64,000 nt of DNA from Pseudomonas baltica (GCF_014235765.1 NZ_JACMYH010000001.1:868001-932000); one strand, 5' to 3'. Positions 28,004-36,607 are shown, counted from the first letter of the stretch. Program-made: numbers and translations. Notes: generated from the sequence alone by a model not told the origin.

Positions 28004-29305
28004 ATGGCTTACGTCGTACGTCGTCAATCGGTTTACTACCTGAATCTTCGATTGCCCAAGCACTTGTTTCCGCATCGCCACACACTCCGCATAAGCCTCG
28101 GCGTGCGAGAGCGTAGGACCGCACTATACCTAGCCGCCTCGCTTGTCCAGCGAGTCCACGCATATTTGAACGAGCACCCCCTAGCGGACCTCGCGACGCT
28201 TCAAGCGCTTTGTTACCAGTGGCGCGAGGCAACCCCTACCCCTCTACTTCGGCCCACCTCTACGAGGCGCATAGAGGGCACCACGTATTCCCGTCGCGAC
28301 AGTCCATCCCTTGCCAACCTCACCAAGCTATATATAGAAGAAGGGAAACGCGGTAGCACATGGCGGGAGGGCAGCCTCGGGGAGGTCGAGCGTGCTTTAT
28401 CTGATCTGCTCGAATTAATGGGTGACATGCCCGTAGCAACGTTCGACGCTCATCAAGCCCGTCTGTTGAAAGACCGGCTAAGCCGATGTCCCCAGTACTT
28501 CGGTCTGCGTCCCGAATTCAAGGGGCGAACGCTCAGAGAGGTGGTCGATTCCGCCGTGAGCTACAAAACCATTACTGCGGTGACTGTAAACAACAGGTTA
28601 CGCAAGCTTTCAGCTTTCCTGAACTGGTGCAAGTCGAACAGCTACTTAACGGAAAATCCTCTGGCGGGAATGAAGGTGATGGTCGGGTCTGCTAAGGAGG
28701 CGCGACTGTCTTTCGATAAGCACGACCTGGTGGCGCTGCTTGACCAAGCATCCCTAGGAAAGGAAGCACGGAAGCACCCATGGCGCTATTGGCTGCCTTT
28801 GCTTGGCCGAGCGACTGGTGCACGTTTGGAAGAATTGTGCCAACTGCGTACAGATGACTTCATTGAGCAACAGGGCATCCAATGCATCCGCATTGACGAC
28901 AGCCGTGAAGACCAGAAGCTCAAGAATGCTAGCAGCCGACGGATTCTCCCGCTGCACCCGGCACTAATCGAGCTGGGGCTATTGAGATACGTCGAGTCAA
29001 CCAGAGCAACTGGCGCAGATCGCCTCTTCCACGACCTGGTAGCAGTTAGGGGCAAGCTAGGACATGCACCCTCGAAATGGTTCGGTCGCTACAAGCAGGG
29101 GATGGGGATCAACAACCCTAGGAAGACCTTCCACAGCTTTCGCCATACGTTGATTGACGATCTACGTGATGCAGGGGTACAGGATTCCCTGATCAAACGA
29201 ATTGTGGGTCACGAAGACGCCTCGGTAACCTTCAGCATTTATGGGAGTAGGAACCCGCTGAAAGCGATGGTTGACGCCCTCCAGCACATTCATCTACCAG
29301 CTTGA
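28004..29305 (+). CDS. tyrosine recombinase/integrase of the ffs island
   Basis: 433 residues. The N-terminal region (VVRRQSVYYLNLRLPKHLF, RISLGVRERRTA) matches the DUF6538-type arm-binding domain seen in many proteobacterial island integrases. A core-binding domain (about 100-215) is followed by the catalytic domain with Arg in GATGARLEELCQL, HSFRHT, GHED and the nucleophile in SIYG. All R-H-R-H-Y residues appear present, so it is probably active. It points away from attL, as is normal for such islands. It should catalyse integration into, and with a directionality factor excision from, ffs; no obvious excisionase was recognised. Confidence 0.93.
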   Translation: MAYVVRRQSVYYLNLRLPKHLFPHRHTLRISLGVRERRTALYLAASLVQRVHAYLNEHPLADLATLQALCYQWREATPTPLLRPTSTRRIEGTTYSRRDSPSLANLTKLYIEEGKRGSTWREGSLGEVERALSDLLELMGDMPVATFDAHQARLLKDRLSRCPQYFGLRPEFKGRTLREVVDSAVSYKTITAVTVNNRLRKLSAFLNWCKSNSYLTENPLAGMKVMVGSAKEARLSFDKHDLVALLDQASLGKEARKHPWRYWLPLLGRATGARLEELCQLRTDDFIEQQGIQCIRIDDSREDQKLKNASSRRILPLHPALIELGLLRYVESTRATGADRLFHDLVAVRGKLGHAPSKWFGRYKQGMGINNPRKTFHSFRHTLIDDLRDAGVQDSLIKRIVGHEDASVTFSIYGSRNPLKAMVDALQHIHLPA

Positions 29306-29357
29306 CCGCCGCCGTGTAAGGCCTAAGCAAATTTGCGTCCTTGCTTGTATAGACAAG

Positions 29358-29633
29358 TGGGTACTTGGGTACTTGGGTACCTGGGTACCTGGGTACCTGG
29401 GTGAATGGTTGTATATACATCTACGCAGTTACGCAGTTACGCAGTTACGCAGGTACGCAGGTACGCAGGTACGCAGGTACGCAGGTACGCGGGTACGCAG
29501 GCAGGTAGGTAGGTAGGTAGGTACGCACGCACGTAGGTAGGTAGGTAGGTAGGTAGGTAGGTAGGTACGTAGGTACGTAGGTACGTAGGTACGTAGGTAC
29601 GTAGGTACGTAGGTACGTAGGCAGGTACGTGCG
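29358..29633. repeat. compound 8-bp/4-bp microsatellite field
   Basis: Consecutive homogeneous blocks: GGGTACTT x2 then GGGTACCT x3 (29358-29403); ACGCAGTT x3 then ACGCAGGT about x6 (29422-29500); AGGT runs of about five and eight copies (29500-29566); ACGTAGGT about x7 (29567-29620). A short degenerate tail follows. Every block has period 8 or 4 and differs from its neighbour by one or two substitutions. It begins about 50 bp after the integrase stop. The reading frames it keeps open on the minus strand are a by-product of the repeats. Confidence 0.95.
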
Positions 29634-30163
29634 TGGGCACTCAAGTAACCAAGCGAACAATTAACTACTTAAATACTTAAATAAGCAGTTAACCAAGCAA
29701 CTAAATACTCAAGTATACAAGCCCAATTAAATCGATAAAACTTTAACTATGGCTGTTGACAATGGCTTTTAAACCTATAAGCTTCTGGTCATCTCCGAAA
29801 CATTTGCAATGCTCCAAGCAATCCCAGACCTGCATGACAGTTTACGAGCGGACCATTTTCGAAAATCGCTATTCTATTGACCAAGCCTTAATAACAATAC
29901 AAGCTGCGAACCGAGGCTTTAACCAAATGCAGAAAAACCATTACGACAGATCAGGCTAATCCAAACACTACAGGTCAGCACATGGATTTCATTTCATCAT
30001 GACAGGCTATCGAGCTAGGTACTGCCGCCCTACTGCAATCAATTAGCACCCACACACTCGGAGACCCGAATAGACAGTCCGCCACTTCCTTAGAGAACCA
30101 TTAAAACCGCCGCACGCCTTACACAAGCATAATGCTTTGTGAGCACATAAGAGGTATTACTTC
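29634..30163. other. AT-rich intergenic DNA after the microsatellite
   Basis: The first ~100 bp (29641-29735) contain decayed 8-bp-like words such as ACTTAAATACTTAAAT and look like a worn continuation of the array. A 67-codon open frame at 29756-29959 has no ribosome site and no recognisable domain, so it is left as doubtful. The rest probably carries the promoter of the gene at 30164. Confidence 0.5.
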
Positions 30164-30577
30164 ATGAAACGTAACACACCATTCCCATCAGCAAATCACA
30201 AAGATCACTTCATCTATGAAAACTTGCCTTTTATCAACCCTGAACATGGCAAACTTCATCAAATTGAGTGGGCCACTGTTATAGATACAAGTCAAATTAA
30301 GCTGAACGACTACAACATCGATGAGTACATAACCCCTCCACGCTATTATCTCCAGATCACCTCAAATGGTGAGTTGAGAGGTGTGAGCCATGATTACGAT
30401 GATCATGAGGACTATTTCTCAGTAACTGCGGACGAGTCCGATGTTGTATTTCTCAAACTATTCGCCGACCAACACCCAAAACTCGCACCTACATTGACAT
30501 CACTACTTATCTATCGCAAAGAGAGAGCAGCCAGATTCATGCAAGAGGTTATTGATGAAAGCAATCGAAAACAGTGA
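30164..30577 (+). CDS. hypothetical protein (137 aa)
   Basis: I do not recognise the family. It is acidic in the middle (SHDYDDHEDYFSVTADESD) with a basic C-terminus (RKERAARFMQEVIDESNRK), and has no signal peptide or membrane segment, so it should be cytoplasmic. AGAGGT lies nine bases before the ATG, which supports translation. It lies about 245 bp upstream of the P-loop/HTH gene on the same strand and shares its AT-rich composition, so the two may function together. Confidence 0.6.
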   Translation: MKRNTPFPSANHKDHFIYENLPFINPEHGKLHQIEWATVIDTSQIKLNDYNIDEYITPPRYYLQITSNGELRGVSHDYDDHEDYFSVTADESDVVFLKLFADQHPKLAPTLTSLLIYRKERAARFMQEVIDESNRKQ

Positions 30578-30821
30578 ACTACTAATTCAATCTTGTTCAA
30601 TAAGTCTGAGTTAATTGCTAGCACGGTGCTCAATCGATAGCTGAGCCCCGATACATCAACCGCGATTGACTACAAACAACGAGCATCAGCAATAACTGCA
30701 AGAGTGTTGTAAAGTCGTCTCATACCTCACTTCCAGATAAACTTCGTTCTTGCAGTAAATTGTCGAGCCTCAAAACCAGTCAGATCAATCGCCACGGTGC
30801 CATTTCAAGTTCGAAAAGCTT

Positions 30822-32312
30822 ATGAAATTCATATACACATTAATTGCACCGCCCGGTGCCGGAAAGACGTCGTGGCTAATCAATCAGCTTGTCAAACCGG
30901 ATGCTCGACACTCTATACTCGCATTTCCAACCAAAATACTATCAGCCGAAGTACAGAAGCGAATCGAGCAACTGGAATTGAATTTCATTGCCATTGATAG
31001 CAATACGGTAGAAGGATCTGTAACAAAAGCTCTGGAGGAAAGACTTCTCATTCGTACACATAAGATTGTTATCTGTACTCACGAATCCCTTCGAATGATA
31101 AACCCGGAGGCTTTGTACGAATGGACGCTGTACATAGATGAAGTCCCAACAACTTGGAACTGCTCAACACACAGTTTCACAGAGCTCTCCTATCGCAGAG
31201 TTTTTGATAACATCACTGAAGTAACTAAAGTCGGCGACAAGAACAGAGTTACTGCAAAGGAAGATTGCCGAGAACTAATTGAGGGGCTAGCAAGTGGCAA
31301 TAACTCCGCCCTTACACCTGACGCACGCACCATTCTGAAGGCGCTACTAGATCGCAGGAGTGTCGTTGAGGTTGAAGACCTCGACGCAAAGCTGAAGCGA
31401 ACCGTAAGAATTGTCGGTATCAAACATTATACTCAGGCATTCGAAGCAGCCGAGAAAGTTCTGGTCATGGGGGCCGAAGTCGGCAAAACGCTGCTTGGAA
31501 TCACCCTCAAAGGCGCAGGTTGGAGCATCCAACCCGTCGAGGCAGATATCGACTTTGCAGGGTACGGCAATAAGGTAGAAATTCATCCTTTCTTCAGGAA
31601 CAGGTCTTACTCAAAGAGCGCAGCGCTTATGAAGGGAGGTAAGCTTTATCCAGACTATCAAAAGGATTGTCTGCTTGACGCTTGGCTAAAGGTTGATGTA
31701 TTTAGAATTATCGGGAATAGAAGAGCGATTCTCGTGGCGCATCAGTGGTGCAGAGCTGAGCTACCAGTTCCTCCACACCAAGACGATAGCAATATAAGAT
31801 TTATCCCTATCGATAACAGAGGTATTAATGAGTACTCCGAATACACTATTGCTATCTGTTTACAGCACGGAAACATAACCCCGATAGAAGGTAGAAGTTT
31901 GCAAACCCTCGCAGGGTTACTGTCTATCACACAGACAATTTCCTCAGACGAGATCAAGAACGCAGTAAAGTATGAAAGATTTTTTGAGTCAACTCTCCAA
32001 TCGGTCTGCAGAACCGCACTGAGATCAAGAACCAGCCAAAGCAGAATCTTGCTATTTGTGCAAGACTTAGACATCGCAAATTTTCTTGCAGAAAAAATAG
32101 GCAATTGCGAAATTAACGAAACCTATGCTGAAGATTACATATCACCCGAATCAGCATTAAGAAAGAAGAGAGAAAATCTGAAGCTGAAAGCGATCACCTT
32201 ATGGGAGCAAAACTACAGCATAGAGAGTATAGCCAAAGAAGTTGGAAAGACAAGAAGAACAGTGAGTAGCTGGATCAAACCCTACCGACAGATACCGCAG
32301 AAAGACGTATAG
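30822..32312 (+). CDS. P-loop ATPase/helicase-like protein with C-terminal helix-turn-helix
   Basis: 496 residues. Walker A APPGAGKT (9-16) and Walker B-like YIDEVP (104-109) resemble the first RecA-like domain of superfamily 2 helicases, with CTHESL near 85 as a possible motif. The middle is not recognisable. Residues about 455-487 (ITLWEQNYSIESIAKEVGKTRRTVSSWI) form a clear resolvase/transposase-type HTH. A helicase-like motor joined to a DNA-binding HTH suggests a replication, partition or transcription-control role for the island, but this is inference. The gene is AT-rich relative to the chromosome. The ribosome site is weak. Confidence 0.7.
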   Translation: MKFIYTLIAPPGAGKTSWLINQLVKPDARHSILAFPTKILSAEVQKRIEQLELNFIAIDSNTVEGSVTKALEERLLIRTHKIVICTHESLRMINPEALYEWTLYIDEVPTTWNCSTHSFTELSYRRVFDNITEVTKVGDKNRVTAKEDCRELIEGLASGNNSALTPDARTILKALLDRRSVVEVEDLDAKLKRTVRIVGIKHYTQAFEAAEKVLVMGAEVGKTLLGITLKGAGWSIQPVEADIDFAGYGNKVEIHPFFRNRSYSKSAALMKGGKLYPDYQKDCLLDAWLKVDVFRIIGNRRAILVAHQWCRAELPVPPHQDDSNIRFIPIDNRGINEYSEYTIAICLQHGNITPIEGRSLQTLAGLLSITQTISSDEIKNAVKYERFFESTLQSVCRTALRSRTSQSRILLFVQDLDIANFLAEKIGNCEINETYAEDYISPESALRKKRENLKLKAITLWEQNYSIESIAKEVGKTRRTVSSWIKPYRQIPQKDV

Positions 32313-32402
32313 GAAATTTTCTCTTAGAGTCTCTTTAAGCGATTTCTTCCAGAATCAACAACCAGCATTATCTCATGTCATCAACTCTTAGGGTTATTAC
32401 TT

Positions 32403-32735
32403 GTGACGCTACCGTCACGGATGAATAACTGTGCCTATGGCACCAGGTTAACCCTGTAAGGTTAAAGGGAGAGATGGGCAGCCAAGCCCCTTCCTGCCTT
32501 TGATCTTTATTATAAATGGATATCTTGTGGCTTTGGCCACGGCTAGCCAACACAAAAGGGTAAGGTATGACTATGGTCATCAGCGCCTAGCTGGATGAGT
32601 TCATTTCGAAAATTCAAAGCAACGTAGGGAGGGGTTTGCCCCCGCCCTCCCCTGGGCTATGTACAGATATACAATGTGCCCAAAGGCACGGCGGTAAACT
32701 TTGAGAAGTTGATTATGCGTGACGAAGTCCGTCAC
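32403..32735. repeat. cluster of short perfect hairpins in a non-coding stretch
   Basis: At least seven small inverted repeats: GTGACGctacCGTCAC (32403-32418), GTGCCtatGGCAC (32431-32443), TTAACCctgtaaGGTTAA (32448-32465), GTGGCtttgGCCAC (32527-32540), GGGAGGG/CCCTCCC (32627-32651), GTGCCcaaaGGCAC (32676-32689), GTGACGaagtcCGTCAC (32719-32735). The outermost pair share one stem and the second and sixth share another, with different loops. The whole gap 32313-33038 lacks a convincing gene; a 67-codon frame on the minus strand (32732-32935) has no ribosome site. Confidence 0.8.
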
Positions 32736-33038
32736 AAGACATAAGATAGATAAGAAATATGTTTTCTATGACCTTGCCACGTTCCGCTTGTCACTGCTGC
32801 TTTGAGATAGAAGTTATTGTACCCAGTCCGGAGCAAGACATCCGTCCCTTCCACACCTACCAACCGATGCAGAGAGATTAAGCAGTTATATGTTACGTTG
32901 GCAAGCATGCCATGGCTCAGTCCATCGTAAGACATTAGTGCCGCATCATGTGAACATATACTGCTTACCTTTGAGAACTTGAGCGTGCCTGTGCTCTACC
33001 TCCGCAGGTCACAGGGCAGGCGCTCTCATTGAACAGGA

Positions 33039-33368
33039 TTAGCTTACAGCGACCGTTGGCTCAAGGGGTGACCCTTTAACTTCTTGCTGCTGGTCCATTG
33101 CGGGACGATGCTTTTGGTTTTGCTTGCCTTCGGCAGTTAGGGCTGGTCGGACTATCGTTCCAGACGGAGCGGGGATGATCATGACGAAAGGTTCGTTCTG
33201 ATCATCAACAAGTGCCCATTTACTCCCTTCAGCATCAAATGGCACTAGCTGGATTTTCGCACCGTAGAACTTGCCTCCTGGCCGGGTTGTTGACCACATC
33301 CTGGATGCGTCAGCGACAGCTTCAGCCACCCGCTCGGGAGTAATTTCACCTTCAATCTTCAGTTTCAT
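33039..33368 (-). CDS. hypothetical protein (109 aa)
   Basis: Family not recognised. The N-terminus MKLKIEGEITPERVAEAVADA looks like a compact alpha/beta fold, followed by a mid segment WALVDDQNEPFVMIIPAPSG and a polar glutamine-rich tail. There is no signal or membrane segment. GAGGAA lies upstream of the ATG at 33368. It stands about 120 bp from the lipoprotein gene on the same strand and could share its transcript. Confidence 0.6.
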   Translation of the reverse strand: MKLKIEGEITPERVAEAVADASRMWSTTRPGGKFYGAKIQLVPFDAEGSKWALVDDQNEPFVMIIPAPSGTIVRPALTAEGKQNQKHRPAMDQQQEVKGSPLEPTVAVS

Positions 33369-33489
33369 GCTGCGAGTTCCTCAGTGTCTGATAACTGGTG
33401 CTATTTGCCTCTTCCGAGCCCTGTCTCTGCATCGAACCTATCGATACGAAGATCTGCTATGGCGGAACAGCCACCCTTTTGCTAGTCGA

Positions 33490-33765
33490 TCACTGCACTT
33501 GCCGACGGTCGTATCCCTTCGCAGTCATGCATGCCAAGTACACCTGCTGCTGCTTGGACTTGATATTGGCACCTTCCATGATCGTGCCTCTGTACTCCCA
33601 GTCCGCCATCTGCACGTTGGATGTCTGGACTCCACAAGCTGCGTCGTCTTGGGAAAATTCTCGTTGCGTGCTGCCATCCTTGAAGAACTGGTACCGAGGT
33701 TGAGCACAACCGGCTACAAGAAGCACAACACCTGCCACCACCAAACCCTTCGATCTGACCTTCAC
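33490..33765 (-). CDS. small lipoprotein (91 aa)
   Basis: MKVRSKGLVVAGVVLLVAGCAQPRY is a textbook lipoprotein signal with lipobox LVAGC. The mature part (about 72 residues) contains two cysteines and a C-terminal YLACMTAKGYDRRQVQ, a pattern common in small envelope lipoproteins of unknown role. The inner ATG at 33765 gives the proper signal; a longer out-of-frame reading exists but is a shadow. Lipoproteins on islands can act in surface exclusion or as phage-receptor blockers, but nothing here proves it. Confidence 0.8.
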   Translation of the reverse strand: MKVRSKGLVVAGVVLLVAGCAQPRYQFFKDGSTQREFSQDDAACGVQTSNVQMADWEYRGTIMEGANIKSKQQQVYLACMTAKGYDRRQVQ

Positions 33766-33873
33766 CCGTACCTCTCCTATGCCTCACGCCCGCTCTCCGA
33801 GCGGTTCGATGATGATGGAGGCGTGTTCTGTCCCACCTCCAGGGAAGGCAATCATGCCACGAACAATGAGATA

Positions 33874-33891
33874 TTCACAGTATACTGTGAA
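33874..33891. promoter_or_regulatory. 18-bp perfect palindrome, probable operator of the XRE regulator
   Basis: TTCACAGTATACTGTGAA is a perfect palindrome whose centre is TATACT, a near-consensus -10 box (33881-33886). It lies 45 bp before the XRE-family gene. An autorepressor site overlapping its own promoter is the simplest reading. The -35 is not well conserved. Confidence 0.75.
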
Positions 33892-33935
33892 GACTCGGCT
33901 TGCCGATCCATCGACAGTGCACCCTCACGTAGAGG

Positions 33936-34187
33936 ATGTACGGTTTGGACGAAGGGTTGGCATTTGGGAAGGTTCTCCGCGATCGCAGGAAAAGCGCATG
34001 TCTCACACAAGAGCAATTGGCGCTTGAAGCTGGTGTGCAACGCAACTACATCAGTCTGATCGAGAGGGGCGTGCACCAACCGACCCTGCCCATGATCTTC
34101 AAGCTGGCGGCAGCGTTGAAATGCCAGCCCTCTGCACTTGTAGTAGACGTAGAAGCCCTGGTGAACCGCACGATCGGTCCATCCTGA
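33936..34187 (+). CDS. XRE-family transcriptional regulator (83 aa)
   Basis: A single Cro/C1-type HTH: LTQEQLALEAGVQRNYISLIERG (about 23-45), then HQPTLPMIFKLAAAL. It is almost only a DNA-binding domain, as in small restriction-modification controllers or prophage Cro-like proteins. The AGAGG ribosome site directly abuts the ATG at 33936, while an in-frame TTG at 33945 is nine bases from it, so the true start may be the TTG. The palindromic operator upstream suggests autoregulation, and it may control the divergent lipoprotein gene too. Confidence 0.88.
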   Translation: MYGLDEGLAFGKVLRDRRKSACLTQEQLALEAGVQRNYISLIERGVHQPTLPMIFKLAAALKCQPSALVVDVEALVNRTIGPS

Positions 34188-34581
34188 TCTAGTTAGCAGG
34201 TGCAAAAAAACTAATCGCTTATCCAATTCGCCGCCATAAATCGATGATCGTAGTGGCAACGTGAAGCACACCATAGCCTCTGTTTTGCTGGGATACAGCG
34301 GTGGGGAGTCAAGCCGGTTACCACACAGAAAGCTTGTCGACGGAAATTCAGCACCGTAGTCCGTCTTCGGTCTTCCCAGGCCTCACCATTGCTCATCAGG
34401 ATCTATGCTATCTGACAGCACGAGAGCTGCTCTATGGTGCAGCCACGATCTGGCTGAACTCTGGGGTTGGACGAGAGCCTGGGTCAGCTTGTTGGACTAT
34501 ACGTGTACAAGCTTCGCCGCAGCACGGAGCACGGAGCACGGAGCAGACTGGACCTGAACCGACACTGTCAAGGAGACTACT
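34188..34581. other. gap between XRE regulator and hypothetical gene
   Basis: About 394 bp without a supported gene. It contains three tandem copies of AGCACGG (34521-34543) just upstream of the next gene's ribosome site. Open frames in this stretch lack start signals. Confidence 0.4.
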
Positions 34582-34794
34582 ATGGACTTTCAAGTACCTC
34601 ACACCCCCGCATTACTTCAGCTAGCAAGCGAAGGGAAGCCTCTCCCCCTCCACGGCGAATGTCTCTTTCTCGTTCAGACACTGCTCAGGGCTGGTTATGT
34701 ACGAGCCAAGATAGTGCCGAGCGAAGACGCTACAGAGTTGGTATGTGTTCTGACTCCTGAGGGAGATGCCTTTTTGAAATGGATCAGTGAGTAG
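34582..34794 (+). CDS. hypothetical protein (70 aa)
   Basis: Family not recognised. The sequence LLRAGYVRAKIVPSEDATELVCVLTPEGDAFLKWISE resembles a winged-helix-like or small alpha/beta module (a C-terminal TPEGDAFL segment is common in MarR/PadR-like wings), but the protein is too short to be sure. AAGGAG precedes the ATG with good spacing, so translation is likely. Confidence 0.6.
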   Translation: MDFQVPHTPALLQLASEGKPLPLHGECLFLVQTLLRAGYVRAKIVPSEDATELVCVLTPEGDAFLKWISE

Positions 34795-34882
34795 AGCGCT
34801 CGACTGTCCGAAGTTTGCCCACCTGGACTTCTGAAATCTCGCACGACCTAGACTGCACGGCATGGCATGGGTAGCAAGACCC

Positions 34883-35095
34883 TCATCCATTGGATAGCGC
34901 AATGAAACCAATGCAGAAGCCGAATGCGGCCGCCCCGATGAATAAGCACGCAATGAGCACCTTATGGAAAGGTCCTAACGTCGATTTCTCACAATAGGCT
35001 GGACCGACGCGTCTTGCGAGAGCCCCACAGCTTGGGCAAGCGAGGGCGGTGTCGCTGACTTGCTTTCTACACTCGTAACAATCAATCAATGCCAT
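34883..35095 (-). CDS. zinc-ribbon membrane protein (70 aa)
   Basis: The N-terminus has two CxxC pairs (CYEC and CPSC) forming a zinc ribbon, followed by a single membrane helix (VLIACLFIGAAAFGFCIGFIAL). Such double-zinc-ribbon/TM proteins are common and of unknown function. I chose the ATG at 35095 with GGAG upstream; the frame is open to 35170. Confidence 0.7.
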   Translation of the reverse strand: MALIDCYECRKQVSDTALACPSCGALARRVGPAYCEKSTLGPFHKVLIACLFIGAAAFGFCIGFIALSNG

Positions 35096-35250
35096 CACCG
35101 CTGCTCCGTTCATAGTCATGATCGGCAGATTGCCACCGCAGCAACTGCACACGCAATGGACGCTTAGCAAAGCTACCCAACTTGAAAAGTCTCTATTTTG
35201 TGAGATTTGTCAACTGGTTTTGTTGGGCCAGGAAGTAAGCCTATCAAAGG

Positions 35251-35336
35251 ACTAGACCTAATCGGTAGCTGCCCAACTAGTACCTAATCGGTCTCAGATA
35301 ACCATTGCAGATAGACATATGAGCGAATTATCATAT
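35251..35336. promoter_or_regulatory. direct and inverted repeats upstream of the serine recombinase (possible recombination site)
   Basis: ACTAG(T)ACCTAATCGGT occurs twice, at 35251-35266 and 35276-35292. An inverted repeat ATATGA-8 nt-TCATAT follows at 35317-35336, 35 bp before the recombinase start. Resolvase res sites have similar multi-subsite layouts next to their gene; alternatively these may be promoter elements. Confidence 0.45.
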
Positions 35337-35370
35337 AGCTATCCAAAACCACGTCAAAGGATAGAAACCC

Positions 35371-36012
35371 ATGGATGCCCATCTCTACTTACGAGCATCG
35401 ACAAAAGACCAAGATGCCAACCGGGCAAAGGCAGCCTTGGAGCAATTTGCCGCTGAAAAGGGACTGAGCATCATCGGCGTGTACGCGGAGAACATCAGCG
35501 GGACGAAACTCAACCGACCTCAGTTGATAGCTCTGCTCAACGCTGCTGCCTCGGGCGAAGTTCTATTAGTCGAGTCTGTTGACCGCCTGAGCCGTCTTTC
35601 GCAGACCGACTGGGACACTTTGAAGGCAACTATCAAGGCCAAAGGCCTGCGCCTAATTGTGGCTGACTTGCCCACCAGCCATGTGCTCCTTCAGGACAGA
35701 GGGACCACAGGCCAAATAATGGATGTGATCAACGGAATGCTTATCGACCTGATGGCAACCATGAGCCGCCTGGACCAAGAGAAGCGTATTGAACGTATCC
35801 GCCAAGGTCTGCAAAACAAACGTAATGCTGAGCCTGAATGGAGGCCCACCGGGAAAGGGAGGAACGTAGCTAAGTGGGAAGCCGTTCAGCGGCTGATGGA
35901 GAAGCATCCGAAGATGTCTGCGGATGAGGTCGCGATTCTGGCCAAATGCGGCGTAGCCACCGTGTACCGTATCAGACGAGAGCTGAGTTTGGCGCAACGC
36001 ACACCCGCATAA
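35371..36012 (+). CDS. serine recombinase (resolvase/invertase family)
   Basis: 213 residues. The N-terminal catalytic domain begins MDAHLYLRASTKDQDANRAK, with the nucleophile serine in RAST (about residue 10), and ends with ESVDRLSRLSQTDW, where the family's conserved arginines lie. A long E helix (MDVINGMLIDLMATMSRLDQEKRIERIRQG) leads to a C-terminal HTH (MSADEVAILAKCGVATVYRIRREL). The size is that of small resolvases, not large integrases. It could resolve multimers of the excised island or invert a segment. The upstream repeats fit a cognate site. Confidence 0.93.
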   Translation: MDAHLYLRASTKDQDANRAKAALEQFAAEKGLSIIGVYAENISGTKLNRPQLIALLNAAASGEVLLVESVDRLSRLSQTDWDTLKATIKAKGLRLIVADLPTSHVLLQDRGTTGQIMDVINGMLIDLMATMSRLDQEKRIERIRQGLQNKRNAEPEWRPTGKGRNVAKWEAVQRLMEKHPKMSADEVAILAKCGVATVYRIRRELSLAQRTPA

Positions 36013-36447
36013 AAAGAAGGATCCTCATAACATCAACCATTGAGGGACTATGGTGCGTGCCTGGCAACGATGCGTAAACATCTGTGGACCCTTGGATATT
36101 TGAGAATCGTGGTTGTCAGCGATCTAGTAGCCCCAAAAGGGGTTAGGGAGGCCGCCACACTAAGTTGAAGAAGGCCACCCCGCCAGAGCATGACCACACC
36201 ATATTTTGGTCCGATTCTTACTATCGCTTCCAAAGGCCCAAAAAGCGTCAACCCGAAGTTTCACGGCCTGGCGATGTTGATGCGTCCTGCGACACCCTCA
36301 AGCAAATATCCAGCTGGGATATAAGGAAATCCGAATGCCATCTTCGTTCGGAGAAATTCTCTAGACCCAACATCGGCGATGATCGAAGATCTCCCACGGC
36401 ACCTACGACATACCTAACAAGCCGTTAGCGACCATTCGGAGGTGCGA
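36013..36447. other. gap upstream of the SIR2 module
   Basis: About 435 bp without a convincing gene. An 87-codon frame (36165-36428, plus strand) has no ribosome site or recognisable motif. The promoter for the small ORF and the SIR2 gene is expected here. Confidence 0.4.
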
Positions 36448-36585
36448 ATGCCCGTGGCAAATCTGCACCTGCCGATACTTTTTGCGATGGAGACGGCGGG
36501 CACTGTCGATACACTCACTGTGCAATGCGGTATCTGTGGACCTACCGTCGACGGCATACTGGTCGATCCAACAATACAACCTTAA
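36448..36585 (+). CDS. small ORF (45 aa) directly upstream of the SIR2 gene
   Basis: ATG at 36448 with a strong GGAGGTG ribosome site and TAA at 36583-36585, ending 22 bp before the SIR2 start. The peptide begins MPVANLHLPILFAMETAG and contains a CGIC motif (CxxC). I do not recognise it. The strong ribosome site and tight spacing suggest a translated leader or a small partner; it might instead be chance. Confidence 0.45.
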   Translation: MPVANLHLPILFAMETAGTVDTLTVQCGICGPTVDGILVDPTIQP

Positions 36586-36607
36586 ACAGCAGTGAGAAAT
36601 TCAGCCT

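Noticed and set aside
27671-28081. 136-codon minus-strand frame across attL
   Set aside because: It runs through the ffs remnant and the integrase start in another frame; chance open frame.
29429-29660. Three overlapping minus-strand frames rich in YLPTYVPTYLRT-like repeats
   Set aside because: They exist only because the 4/8-bp microsatellite has no stops in any frame; no start signals or protein-like composition.
32403-32735. Retron msr/msd or CRISPR-like element
   Set aside because: No reverse transcriptase or cas gene nearby; hairpins have different stems and irregular spacing.
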